From positions 3,286,001 through 3,350,000 of the forward strand of contig NZ_CP015772.1 of the NCBI RefSeq assembly GCF_001654455.1: 64,000 nt of DNA, in the 5' to 3' direction. Below the pieces are notes generated by a model. The model saw only the letters and a program-made list of their open reading frames with translations, ran no database searches and was not told the DNA's origin. The DNA comes from Niabella ginsenosidivorans. Its GTDB lineage: Bacteria > Bacteroidota > Bacteroidia > Chitinophagales > Chitinophagaceae. This document shows, piece after piece, positions 8,225 through 17,526 of this stretch. Made by a program: the position numbers and the translations under genes. The first letter of the stretch is position 1; each line of letters starts with the position of its first letter.

Positions 8225-9949
8225 ATGTACACTCTTGGAATTAATGCGGCTTTTCACGATAGTGCTGCGTGCATGGTAAAAGACGGAGCACTGGTTGCAG
8301 CAGCAGAAGAAGAACGGTTCACACAGATCAAACACGGTAAGCGCCCCATTCCCTTCTCCGCTTACGAGCTGCCTTATAATGCCATTGCCTATTGTTTGCA
8401 GGCAGCCGGCATTCATCTGAATGATGTGGATCATTTTTCTTATTCATTTGACCCGGCGCTGATGGCCGGTTATCCTGCCATTACTTCCAGCGAGATCCGG
8501 CTGCCGCTCACAACCCGCGCCGGTTACAGGGAAAACAGCGAAGCATCGCCCTGGGAATCCTTGTTCCTGTCCTATATCATCAATGCACCGGCACACCTTA
8601 TTGATGGCTATCCGCATCATTTACAAAAAGATTATCATAACAGCACCATCAGGCCGGGACGCTGGCATTTTATTGACCATCACCTGTCGCACGCTGCAAG
8701 TGCCTTCTTACCTTCTCCCTTTACGGAAGCGGCCATACTTACTATTGACGGGAGAGGTGAGACCGCCACCACTACATTTAATGCAGGTACGGACACTGAC
8801 ATTCAGCGGATCAAACAGGTAGACCTCCCTCATTCCCTGGGCCTGTTGTACGAACGGGTCACCACTCACCTCGGCTTTCTTCATTCATCTGATGAATACC
8901 GTGTAATGGCATTAGCATCTTATGGGAAGCCCCGGTTTGTAAATGATTTCAGGGAAATGATCACCCTGCATAAAGATGGTACCTATACAATCAGCCAGGA
9001 AGACTTTGATCAGCGGTTCGGTGCCGCCCGGAAAAGAGGCGCATCTTTTACCGCACATCATTTTGACATTGCCCGCTCTGCGCAGATAGTGCTGCAGGAA
9101 GCTGCGCTTGAACTGGCCGGCTGGCTAAAGAAAGAAACAGGCATGGAGCATCTTTGCCTGGCAGGTGGTGTAGCGCTGAACTGTGTGCTCAATGCCCACA
9201 TCAGGGATTCCGGAATGTTCAGGGACATCTGGATACAGCCAGCCGCCGGCGATGCGGGAACGGCTTTGGGCGCGGCTTTATGGACAGACGCGCAGCTAAA
9301 TAACGGACATTCATCACGTGGTTTTAAGATGGAGCATGCTTTCTGGGGGCCGGGGTATACAGATGAAGAGATCGAGGAATTCTTAAAATGGACAAAGACT
9401 CCCTATAAAAAAATGCAGCATGTAGCAAAGGAAACAGCAGAGCTTCTGGCGCAGGACCATATCATTGGCTGGTTCCAGGGACGTATGGAATTTGGTCCGA
9501 GAGCGCTTGGCGGCCGTTCTATACTGGCTTCGCCAATAGCGCCTCATATGCAGGCACGCCTGAATGAGCTGAAAGACCGTGAAGATTTCAGGCCTGTAGC
9601 ACCTGTGGTGCTGGAAGAACAGGCAGCTGCCTGGTTTGAAGCGGCCCACCCCTCTCCTTTTATGTTGTTTACACACCAGGTACGGGAGGATAAAAAAAAT
9701 AAAATACCGGCAGTCTGCCACATTGATGGTTCTGCAAGAATACAAACAGTTAAGCGCGAGCAGCATCCGCGTTATTATGAAACGATCCGGGAATTTGAAA
9801 CACTAACAGGAGTACCGGTATTGGTGAACACTTCTTTCAATTCTTTGGGCAAACCCATTGTCTGTACACCGCGCGATGCCCTCGAATGCTTCTGGACCAC
9901 GCCCTTTGATGATCTTATTATTGGCGATTGCCATGTTAGTAAATTATAA
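8225..9949 (+). CDS. Carbamoyltransferase (NodU/TobZ family)
   Basis: 574 residues, normal for the family. The N-terminal Kae1-like half begins LGINAAFHDSAACMV and carries metal-binding histidines in DHHLSHAASAF. The C-terminal YrdC-like carbamoyltransferase part contains GRMEFGPRALGGRSIL and PVLVNTSFN. Such enzymes transfer carbamoyl from carbamoyl phosphate, by way of a carbamoyl-adenylate, to a hydroxyl of a sugar or antibiotic. As the first gene of an operon with GT2 and GT9 glycosyltransferases it probably carbamoylates a surface sugar; the acceptor is unknown. A gap of 6 bp separates it from the next gene. Confidence 0.93.
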   Translation: MYTLGINAAFHDSAACMVKDGALVAAAEEERFTQIKHGKRPIPFSAYELPYNAIAYCLQAAGIHLNDVDHFSYSFDPALMAGYPAITSSEIRLPLTTRAGYRENSEASPWESLFLSYIINAPAHLIDGYPHHLQKDYHNSTIRPGRWHFIDHHLSHAASAFLPSPFTEAAILTIDGRGETATTTFNAGTDTDIQRIKQVDLPHSLGLLYERVTTHLGFLHSSDEYRVMALASYGKPRFVNDFREMITLHKDGTYTISQEDFDQRFGAARKRGASFTAHHFDIARSAQIVLQEAALELAGWLKKETGMEHLCLAGGVALNCVLNAHIRDSGMFRDIWIQPAAGDAGTALGAALWTDAQLNNGHSSRGFKMEHAFWGPGYTDEEIEEFLKWTKTPYKKMQHVAKETAELLAQDHIIGWFQGRMEFGPRALGGRSILASPIAPHMQARLNELKDREDFRPVAPVVLEEQAAAWFEAAHPSPFMLFTHQVREDKKNKIPAVCHIDGSARIQTVKREQHPRYYETIREFETLTGVPVLVNTSFNSLGKPIVCTPRDALECFWTTPFDDLIIGDCHVSKL

Positions 9950-9955
9950 TGCATT

Positions 9956-10936
9956 ATGTACACACTTATTTCTGTTGTTATTCCAACCTTTCAGCGGTCA
10001 GCGCTTCTTGGCAGGTGCCTGCAGGCGTTATCGCGCCAAACGCTTCATAAAAACTGGTTTGAAGTAATGGTTGTAAGCGATGGCCCGGATACAACCACCG
10101 CCGCCCTGGTAAACAGATTTAAACAATCGACCGATCTCCCAATCGAATACAGGGCGCTGCCGCATAAGGCAGGCCCCGCAGCAGCCCGTAATACCGGGTG
10201 GATCAATGCCTGCGGCAAATACATTGCATTTACCGATGATGATTGTGTTCCTGATCCTTTATGGCTGGAAACGCTGCTGAAAGCCTTTGAAAACGGTAAA
10301 GGCCAGGCTTTCTATGGTAAAGTAAAGGTGCCGGTTACCAACCCGCCCACAGACTATGAATGGAACACCCGGCAATTGGAAAAGCCGCAGTTTATAACAG
10401 CAAATGCAGCCTGCACAAAAGCCGCTTTGTGGACTACCGGTGGATTTGATGAACGCTTTCGCATAGCCTGGAGAGAAGACAGTGATCTGGAATTTGCCTT
10501 GCGCAAGGAAGGTATCTCCCCCCGGTTTCTTCCGGAGGCACTGGTGGTGCATCCTGTAAGACCTGCCCAATGGGGCATTAGCATAGCAGAACAAAAAAAA
10601 GCACTTTACAATGCGTTGCTTTACAAAAAACACCCGTTGTATTACAAAAAATATATACGGCAGTTTGTTCCACCGGCTTATTATACAATGGCATTTGCCG
10701 CAGTGCTTGCCGGCCTATTCTTTTTATTAAGAATAAACGGGATCGCATTTGTTTTCCTGCTGGTATGGGCAACCGGCTTCACCGCATTTGTTCTGAAAAG
10801 GCTCCGGCATACCAAACACGCTGCCGGCCATGTTTTAGAAATGATCTGCACCTCCGCCTGTATTCCTTTTTCCTCCATTTACTGGAACTGGCTGGGGCGC
10901 TGTAAATTCAGAAATAACTGTTTACAACAAGGTTAG
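9956..10936 (+). CDS. Glycosyltransferase family 2 with C-terminal membrane anchor
   Basis: 326 residues. A GT-A fold begins ISVVIPTFQRSALLGRCL, has the metal-binding DDD in AFTDDDCVPDPLW, and the acceptor-side motif GGFDERFRIAWREDSDLEF, where ED is the probable catalytic base region. Two predicted membrane helices (about 242-258 and 263-280) fix it to the inner-membrane face. It should transfer a sugar from a nucleotide donor to a growing glycan. It is the second gene in the plus-strand operon, with 2 bp to the GT9 gene. Confidence 0.92.
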   Translation: MYTLISVVIPTFQRSALLGRCLQALSRQTLHKNWFEVMVVSDGPDTTTAALVNRFKQSTDLPIEYRALPHKAGPAAARNTGWINACGKYIAFTDDDCVPDPLWLETLLKAFENGKGQAFYGKVKVPVTNPPTDYEWNTRQLEKPQFITANAACTKAALWTTGGFDERFRIAWREDSDLEFALRKEGISPRFLPEALVVHPVRPAQWGISIAEQKKALYNALLYKKHPLYYKKYIRQFVPPAYYTMAFAAVLAGLFFLLRINGIAFVFLLVWATGFTAFVLKRLRHTKHAAGHVLEMICTSACIPFSSIYWNWLGRCKFRNNCLQQG

Positions 10937-10938
10937 CA

Positions 10939-11913
10939 ATGAACATTGCAATTTTCAGAGTATTGAAACTGGGTGACCTGCTTTGCACCGTCCCTGCTTT
11001 CCGGGCATTGAGAAATGCCTTTCCCAGGGCACATATTATATTGCTGGGCATGACCTGGGCGGCTTCTTTTGTAAAAAGATTCAACAGCTATATTGATGAG
11101 TTCATGTACTTTCCGGGCTATCCCGGATTGCCGGAGCAGGATGCGGCACCCTCCGCCATCCGGGATTTTTTTAACCGTATCCGGAAAAAAAGGATCGACC
11201 TGTTGCTGCAAATGCAGGGCAACGGATCTGTTGTAAACGAACTCCTGGAACAGTTTCATCCCGCGCTGCTTGCCGGCTTCTGCCTTCCGGGCGATGTAAG
11301 GGAACAGCAAAGAACCTTCCTGGCTTATCCCGCTCATCTGCATGAGATTCACCGCCTCATTGCATTGCTGCAACAGCTTTCCATTCCTGATGCAGGCAAC
11401 GAGCTGGAGTTCCCGCTTACCCCGGAAGACTTCAGGGCCTTTGAACAGATAAAAAGCAGTCATTCTTTAAAAAATTATCTCTGTATCCATCCCGGATCAG
11501 CCGCTGCCAGCCGCCAGTGGCCCCCGCTCCATTTTGCGCACATAGCAGATCATTTTGCAGCGCTTGGCTATACCATAGTTCTGACCGGCAGTGCTGAAGA
11601 GAAAAAACTTGCTACACATGTATCTGACCTGATGCACCATGCAGCAACCAACCTGGCAGGTGAAACAACATTGGGCAGCCTGGGTGTATTGTTAAGCAGA
11701 GCGCAGGGGTTGATCACAAACTGTACCGGTGTTTCGCATATGGCGGCTGCGCTTAAAGTGCGGAGCGTTGTAATCAGCATGGATGGCGAACCCTACCGCT
11801 GGGCGCCTCTAAATGTTCAGTTACATTATACGATTGACTGGACAACTACTGCCGACTACTCCGCTGTAGTTGCGGAAGCGGAACGGCTCTTTTCAGCATC
11901 CAGCAGTCTTTGA
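10939..11913 (+). CDS. Glycosyltransferase family 9 (heptosyltransferase-like)
   Basis: 324 residues, GT-B fold. The N-terminus IFRVLKLGDLLCTVPAFRAL matches the ADP-heptose:LPS heptosyltransferase family, with HPGSAAASRQWPPLHFA in the middle and LITNCTGVSHMAAAL in the donor site. It is expected to add a heptose (or related sugar) to a lipid-linked core. Its last 58 bp overlap, tail to tail, the coding end of a second GT9 gene on the minus strand. Confidence 0.9.
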   Translation: MNIAIFRVLKLGDLLCTVPAFRALRNAFPRAHIILLGMTWAASFVKRFNSYIDEFMYFPGYPGLPEQDAAPSAIRDFFNRIRKKRIDLLLQMQGNGSVVNELLEQFHPALLAGFCLPGDVREQQRTFLAYPAHLHEIHRLIALLQQLSIPDAGNELEFPLTPEDFRAFEQIKSSHSLKNYLCIHPGSAAASRQWPPLHFAHIADHFAALGYTIVLTGSAEEKKLATHVSDLMHHAATNLAGETTLGSLGVLLSRAQGLITNCTGVSHMAAALKVRSVVISMDGEPYRWAPLNVQLHYTIDWTTTADYSAVVAEAERLFSASSSL

Positions 11914-12959
11914 GCCGCCGCAACCACATTTTCTGCAGAAACCGGCGCCCCGTTCCATTGATAGTGCCGGTGCATAAACTGAAGCAGCTCATTGCTGCTT
12001 CTGAGGTTATCCGGCACGTCAAAGAACAAAACGGCAGCGGCCACCATCCACGGCAAATGCTGAGGGTTTGTTTTTGCATAAAGTGCTATTACAGGCGTCT
12101 GAACCGCGGCTGCAATGTGCAGCGGCAGGGAATTGATACTGATGAGCAGGCTACTGTTGCTAACCAGGGTGATAAACGCGCCCAGGGTGAGCCGGCCTGC
12201 TATATTAAAACAGCGCGGTCCTATCTGCTGCTGTATGAAGGCCGCCTCCTCTGCATCCTCTTCATTCCCTGTAAGCAGCAAGGGTTTGTTAATGTGCTGA
12301 ACTAAAGCCCTGCCTATAGCCACCCATTTTGTTACCGGCAGTCTGCGTTTGGGATCCCGGGTTCCCGCATGCAGCAGGCAGCACCCTTCCCCGGCAGGAA
12401 CTCCGCTTTCAGCGATCTCTTTCATACAGCCGGGGGCATACTGCCTGCCGGTTTGCAGCAATAATCTTTTGTTGCGCGTATACGCCCCGATTGAAGCAAC
12501 CAAATCAAGATCCCGCTCTACCTGATGTTTATCCATTATTCTGAGCGGCTCCGGATCCGGTACCCAATGGGTTAATAAGCGGTATGGATTTTCCCGGCAA
12601 TAGGCCAGGCGTACAGGGATGCCTGCCATATAAGCCAGCATGGCCGAAGGAAGCGGGTTCTGGCTGCTCACCGTAAAGATCACTGCAAGATCAAAACAAC
12701 CGGCCCTTAACTGCTGCGCCAGGCCGGTGAGGGCATCTTCATCACCACTGTGCTGTACCCAGGGAACATCAGATAAAAGCACTTCATCGATCTCGGGAAT
12801 AAAAGAAGCAATCGCCCCTCCCTGCCGGGAAGTCAGTAGGGTAATAGCTGCTCCATAGGTTTCTTTTAATGCCCTGATGGCCGGAGCGCTCATCAGCACA
12901 TCGCCCATGTTATCCAGGCGGATGCACAGTATCTTCCGGATCAATTCAGGCGCCATCAT
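11856..12959 (-). CDS. Glycosyltransferase family 9 (heptosyltransferase-like)
   Basis: 367 residues. It opens with ILCIRLDNMGDVLMSAPAIRAL, the GT9 signature, and has LLHAGTRDPKRRLPVTKW and LVSNSSLLISINSLPLHIAAA in the C-terminal donor domain. It is the last gene of the heptose operon, starting 1 bp after hldE ends. It probably adds heptose to LPS or another surface glycan. Its last 19 codons run antisense to the 3' end of the plus-strand GT9 gene. Confidence 0.92.
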   Translation of the reverse strand: MMAPELIRKILCIRLDNMGDVLMSAPAIRALKETYGAAITLLTSRQGGAIASFIPEIDEVLLSDVPWVQHSGDEDALTGLAQQLRAGCFDLAVIFTVSSQNPLPSAMLAYMAGIPVRLAYCRENPYRLLTHWVPDPEPLRIMDKHQVERDLDLVASIGAYTRNKRLLLQTGRQYAPGCMKEIAESGVPAGEGCCLLHAGTRDPKRRLPVTKWVAIGRALVQHINKPLLLTGNEEDAEEAAFIQQQIGPRCFNIAGRLTLGAFITLVSNSSLLISINSLPLHIAAAVQTPVIALYAKTNPQHLPWMVAAAVLFFDVPDNLRSSNELLQFMHRHYQWNGAPVSAENVVAAAQRLLDAEKSRSASATTAE

Positions 12960-12960
12960 A

Positions 12961-14445
12961 TCAGGATACGGTCTTAAGGGCCAGTGAAGGATTGATCTTA
13001 TGGATCATACCTGAGGTGGAACAGCCGGGCATTAACGGCAGGATATGAACGCTTCCTCCGTTTTTCCTTACCAGCTCTGCCTCGGGCAGCTCTTTTGCTG
13101 CATAATTGCCGCCTTTTACATAAATATCCGGGCGGAGCAAGGTGATCAGCTCTGTTGCGGTATCATCTTCCCTGTTTCCAAAAGGAACAATATGGGTAAC
13201 ACATTCCAGCGCGGCCAGCACCGTTTTTCTGTCAGCAAGCGGGTTAATGGGCCGGTGAGCGCCCTTCAGCCTCCGCACGCTTTCATCAAAGTTAAGCCCT
13301 ACGATCAACACATCTCCCAGCGCCCGCGCCTGTGAAAGAAAACTGATATGCCCCCGGTGGAGAATGTCAAAACAGCCATTGGTAAAAACAATTTTTTTGC
13401 CCATGGACCGGTATACGGAGCCTATAGCTGCTATTTGCGCCGGATCTGAAATATACCGGGTGTGCAATGATAAAAAAGCATTCAATTCAGGTGCTGTGCA
13501 GGAGCAGGTACATCCGGTTTTCATCATTCCAACTGCGGCAGCTGTGGTAGCAATATCTGCTGCCTGTTGTTCCGTGCACTCAGAAAGCACCGCCAGCACA
13601 AATGCGCTGAAAAACACATCGCCGGCTCCTACTACATTAGGATGTTCCAGCCGGAAAGGAGCACAATGGCCCGCCTGTTCTCCTTTCCTGAAAATAACAG
13701 CCCCGTCAGCATCTGCCGTTAAAGCAAGCAGCTGCGCATTTGTGATCTCATATAAACGCTTGCCCAACCGGAGCATCTGTTCTATACGCCCTTTACTCCT
13801 GAAAGGAATGTTCAGCAGTTCCACTGCTTCACTGTAATTGGGCTTAACAAATGATGGTGCAAGCGCGCTGAACAATTGCAGTCTTTTGGAATCGACTGCC
13901 ACATAGCTGCAGTATTGTTGTTTTAATTGTTTTAAAACAGCTATGATCGTTTCTGTAAGAATGCCCTTATCGTAATCAGAAACAACCACGGCGTCATGAT
14001 TCCTGAACTCACTGGTTAAAACAGCCTTAAGCCATCCGGTTGTTTTTGCTGACACAGGAGCGGATGTGCCCTGGTCATAGCGCGCAAGCAGTTGCCGGGC
14101 GCTTATGACCCTTGTTTTTACGATAGTGCTCCGTTCCGGATCCCTTAGCACATGAAGATGGAGGTGCTGTTCTTCCATCATTTTAATCACCTTTTCTGCG
14201 GCGGCATCATCCCCTGTTACGCTGCAATAGGTAACCTGCGCTCCAAGAGCTGAAAAATTAAGCGCTACATTGGCACTGCCGCCCAGTGTGTACCGGCTGT
14301 TGGTTACATCCACTACCGGTATGGGGCCTTCCGGGCATAAACGCTCTGTTTCGCCCTGTATATAATGATCCAGGATCAGGTCGCCGACCACCAGAATCTT
14401 CCATTGTTTAAATTGTTCTGTTATCTTGCTGGGTAAGTTGTTCAT
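12961..14445 (-). CDS. hldE: Bifunctional heptose-7-phosphate kinase / heptose-1-phosphate adenylyltransferase
   Basis: 494 residues, fused as in HldE/RfaE. An N-terminal PfkB/ribokinase domain (about 1-325) has the GGSANVALNFSALGA substrate loop and VVGAGDVFFSAFVLAVL with catalytic Asp in GAGD. A C-terminal cytidylyltransferase-like domain (about 350-480) has VFTNGCFDILHRGH with the HxGH nucleotidyl-transfer motif. It makes ADP-D-glycero-beta-D-manno-heptose with GmhB. The start overlaps the 3' end of the phosphatase gene by 38 bp. GmhA and the epimerase HldD are not in the window. Confidence 0.94.
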   Translation of the reverse strand: MNNLPSKITEQFKQWKILVVGDLILDHYIQGETERLCPEGPIPVVDVTNSRYTLGGSANVALNFSALGAQVTYCSVTGDDAAAEKVIKMMEEQHLHLHVLRDPERSTIVKTRVISARQLLARYDQGTSAPVSAKTTGWLKAVLTSEFRNHDAVVVSDYDKGILTETIIAVLKQLKQQYCSYVAVDSKRLQLFSALAPSFVKPNYSEAVELLNIPFRSKGRIEQMLRLGKRLYEITNAQLLALTADADGAVIFRKGEQAGHCAPFRLEHPNVVGAGDVFFSAFVLAVLSECTEQQAADIATTAAAVGMMKTGCTCSCTAPELNAFLSLHTRYISDPAQIAAIGSVYRSMGKKIVFTNGCFDILHRGHISFLSQARALGDVLIVGLNFDESVRRLKGAHRPINPLADRKTVLAALECVTHIVPFGNREDDTATELITLLRPDIYVKGGNYAAKELPEAELVRKNGGSVHILPLMPGCSTSGMIHKINPSLALKTVS

Positions 14446-14995
14446 ATACTACGTTTTTAAGAATAACGGCCGTTGCTTCAAACAAATCCGGCACTGAAAA
14501 ATCCGGTATACGGTATGGCCCGGTCTTCCATTCGGTTTCCCCGCCGTTGTCTAAAAGTATCGTCCGGCAGCCCGCCCGCTTACCGGCTTCCACGTCATCC
14601 AGTATATCTCCCACCATCCAGGATTGCTCCAGGTCAATCCCTTCCGCTGCTGCGGCTGCCAAAAGCATCCCCGGTAACGGTTTGCGGCAGTTGCATTCAA
14701 CATTATAGGGAACCACAAGCCCTGCCGGGCTATGAGGACAGTAAGAAATACGATCAAATGAAACAGCGGCGGCCTTTTCAATAGCTTCCATAACTGTTAG
14801 GAAGTCTGCCTCCGAATAATAGCCCAGCGCAATTCCCGGCTGATTGGTAACCAGTATGATCTTATACCCACAGGCGCTTATTAATTTTATAAAAAAATCG
14901 GCACCCTTACCCAACTCCACCCTGTCCGGGTTTACATTGTAAGGAATGTTCTTTATAAACGTTCCGTCTTTATCTATAAATACCGCCCGATGCAT
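14408..14995 (-). CDS. gmhB: D,D-heptose 1,7-bisphosphate 7-phosphatase
   Basis: 195 residues, HAD superfamily. Catalytic motif I is FIDKDGTFIKN (DxDGT), motif II is VTNQPG, and the GmhB zinc loop is visible as CPHSP followed by CNCRKP. Motif III/IV appears as MVGDILDDVEAGKRAG. It removes the 7-phosphate between the two HldE steps. It is the third gene of the minus-strand operon, and its 38-bp overlap with hldE suggests translational coupling. Confidence 0.93.
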   Translation of the reverse strand: MHRAVFIDKDGTFIKNIPYNVNPDRVELGKGADFFIKLISACGYKIILVTNQPGIALGYYSEADFLTVMEAIEKAAAVSFDRISYCPHSPAGLVVPYNVECNCRKPLPGMLLAAAAAEGIDLEQSWMVGDILDDVEAGKRAGCRTILLDNGGETEWKTGPYRIPDFSVPDLFEATAVILKNVVYEQLTQQDNRTI

Positions 14996-15016
14996 GGATC
15001 CGTAAAAATTTTAGTA

Positions 15017-16270
15017 TTAAACCACCTGTTTTATTCCAAAATCTGCAACGCTTCTTATTTCTTCATAGACCGCAGCCATTTTACCGGCAATGCCCTGCCA
15101 AGTGAACAGGGTTTGCACCCTGCTGAGTCCGTTACGGCCCAGCTGTCTTAAATATTCAGGCCGTTTGCTGAGATAAAGAATACTGTCTGCAAGTGCTACA
15201 GGATCTTCAGGAGCTACCAGCAGGCCGGTTGCTCCTTCTTTAACGCTGTAAGTAATGCCGCCTACGCCTGATCCAATAACCGGCGTCTGGCAGGCCATTG
15301 CTTCCAATGGTGTAATGCCGAAAGGTTCGTACCAGGGCGTTGTAATAAAAATATCAGCGGCCGAATAATAATATTTTAATTCCTGCTGTTCTTTTTTTCC
15401 TGCAAAAGAAACGCGATCTGCTATGCCCAGTAGTTTACAAAGATCCTGCAGCCGGGCCAGTTCCGGCTGTCCGGCAACATCCTGCGGATCCCCTCCTACT
15501 ATAATCAACCTGAACGGCAGGTCTTTTTTACATAAAATATCAAGCGACCGGATCACATTTTCTATTCCTTTTCTTGGAACCATCCTGCCCAGCTGTAAAA
15601 GTGTAAAATCTTCTTTGGGTATATTTATATGTGCCCTTGCCTCTTGCTGAGGGATGCGGTAAAACTGGGCTGTATTTACCCCACAGGGTATCACGCTTAT
15701 TTTTCTTTCAGGAGCACTATAAAATCTGGTCAGATCTTCTTTATCCTGCGGGCATTCTGCTATTACCCTGTCAGCAAAGCGGATGGCATCTGTTTCTATC
15801 TGTATGCGTTCAGCAGGAAAACGGTCATTGCTTCCCTGAAAAAGCCGCCGTATATGCCCCAGGGCATGGAAGGTGACCACAAACGGAATACCCATGATCA
15901 TTTTTACTTCCATTGCTACCAGCGCAGACATAAAAAAATGGGCATGGATCAGCTCATAGTTTTGTCCTGTATTGCGGATAAAATCAATAAGATGCCGCCG
16001 GAAGTCTGCCATGTAAGGCAGCAGGTTCTCCTTTTCAATATACCGCCTGGGGCCGGCCTCAATATGGACCACCCGTATCCCCGGGCTGCAACAGACAACC
16101 TGTGGCAACTGCTCATTTTCCCATCTTGTAAAAATATCCACCTGATATTGCAAACGGGCCAACTCCTTGGCCAACTCCGTTACGTATACATTCTGACCGC
16201 CGGCATCCGTTCCGCCAGGTGTTGCCAGCGGGGAAGCATGCTCACTTATAAATGCAATTCTCTTTTCCAT
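15017..16270 (-). CDS. Glycosyltransferase family 4
   Basis: 417 residues, GT-B fold. The N-terminal acceptor domain contains GGTDAGGQNVYVTELAKELA, as in sucrose-synthase/mannosyltransferase-like GT4 enzymes. The C-terminal domain has LLQLGRMVPRKGIENVI and the EX7E retaining motif in EPFGITPLEAMACQTPVIGS. It should use a nucleotide sugar to extend a glycan on the cytoplasmic side of the membrane. It lies 21 bp before gmhB and 10 bp after the other GT4-like gene. Confidence 0.92.
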   Translation of the reverse strand: MEKRIAFISEHASPLATPGGTDAGGQNVYVTELAKELARLQYQVDIFTRWENEQLPQVVCCSPGIRVVHIEAGPRRYIEKENLLPYMADFRRHLIDFIRNTGQNYELIHAHFFMSALVAMEVKMIMGIPFVVTFHALGHIRRLFQGSNDRFPAERIQIETDAIRFADRVIAECPQDKEDLTRFYSAPERKISVIPCGVNTAQFYRIPQQEARAHINIPKEDFTLLQLGRMVPRKGIENVIRSLDILCKKDLPFRLIIVGGDPQDVAGQPELARLQDLCKLLGIADRVSFAGKKEQQELKYYYSAADIFITTPWYEPFGITPLEAMACQTPVIGSGVGGITYSVKEGATGLLVAPEDPVALADSILYLSKRPEYLRQLGRNGLSRVQTLFTWQGIAGKMAAVYEEIRSVADFGIKQVV

Positions 16271-16280
16271 AAAATAAAAT

Positions 16281-17267
16281 TTAACTGTATGAAAAGGCCC
16301 GTTGAGGAGCGCCGTTCTTTGCTATTGCTTTTTCAAAGACTTTTGCCCACCGGCTTAAGAACGGCTCTAAGGCAAACAGTTCCCGGGCAGTTTCCCTGCC
16401 TGCAGCGCCTATCTTTTTTGCCAAAGCAGGATCTTTTAAAAGACAGCCCATTTTTTCTTTCAGATATTCGATATCTGTATGAATAAATCCGTTTTTACCG
16501 TTCTCAATAACCGTAACCAGTTCGGTAGTGGCCAATCCTACAACCGGAACGCCATGCATCATTGCTTCGCAAACCGCCAGTGCCAGGCTGGTATGCCGCA
16601 CCGGGTGAAAAAGAAAACGGTAATTGCTTCTAAACAGCGGCAGCCGCGGATGCAATATTTCGCCAATCGCACTCCTTCCATTGCCCATTCCTGCAAGATC
16701 CAGTGGTATAACCTGCCGTACCTCCCTGTATACATCCCAACCCAGCGTCCGGCCCCTGTCTTCAAGATGATTGATGACCACCAGTCCTTTTGGAAGCATG
16801 CCCTTATAGGGTATATTAAAATCCAGCACACCATGAGGAATTACCGTAACCGGCGTTTGATTATTATTCCACATCAGTTTGTTAAAATGGGTCACATGCA
16901 CCAGCAATATTTCCGGGTCATCTACCCAATGCAATGTGTTTACTGCAGATTCATGCGGTGTATTGTGCTCCAGAAAAATCCTGGGCAGTTTTCTTTGTTC
17001 CGATGAAAGTATCTCATACTGGTCCTTTAAATAATTACGGGCCGACTGGAATAATACCACATCGAATTCAAGATTCCTAACTTCTGCAGCGGGTATTTCA
17101 TGCACATTAGATCCAAACGGAAAGGTATTACCCCGGCCGCAGTATCCTTCTTCTGCCATTTGCTTAACAGGAATATATAGTTCAAAAGGACCCTGCGACA
17201 GGTAAAAAAGGTAGGAACCATGCACATGCCAGGTAAAAATCCGGTATCTGTTTGTTTTTGTAGTCAT
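16281..17267 (-). CDS. Glycosyltransferase, GT-B fold (GT4-like)
   Basis: 328 residues. The best conserved part is the C-terminal donor site, SLALAVCEAMMHGVPVVGLA followed by TVIENGKNGFIHTD, the GT1/GT4 pattern with one Glu of the EX7E motif. The N-terminal half (residues 1-150) is unusual: it starts RYRIFTWHVHGSYLFYLSQ and matches only poorly annotated glycosyltransferases. It is first in the five-gene minus-strand operon. A weak GG-N10-GC element lies upstream on the minus strand (17385-17372), not strong enough to list separately. Confidence 0.85.
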   Translation of the reverse strand: MTTKTNRYRIFTWHVHGSYLFYLSQGPFELYIPVKQMAEEGYCGRGNTFPFGSNVHEIPAAEVRNLEFDVVLFQSARNYLKDQYEILSSEQRKLPRIFLEHNTPHESAVNTLHWVDDPEILLVHVTHFNKLMWNNNQTPVTVIPHGVLDFNIPYKGMLPKGLVVINHLEDRGRTLGWDVYREVRQVIPLDLAGMGNGRSAIGEILHPRLPLFRSNYRFLFHPVRHTSLALAVCEAMMHGVPVVGLATTELVTVIENGKNGFIHTDIEYLKEKMGCLLKDPALAKKIGAAGRETARELFALEPFLSRWAKVFEKAIAKNGAPQRAFSYS

Positions 17268-17526
17268 CCGGGAAACGTTTTTACTTTATTTCCCAAACAT
17301 GAAGCCATTTCATTTTTAACAGTTATCTATAGCAGATAGCACATGGAATGTTGCTTTTTCTGCCCACATCTGCAGCCGGTGTTCCTTTTTTTCCTCGGTC
17401 GGCGCACCTTGCAAAACAATTGCAATAACAGAACCGGTTTACACCGTAAGACAATTACAAACAAGTATTTTTCACCTTATTACTGTAAGGCAACATTTTT
17501 GATGCGCTAACAATAAAGAAAAAATC

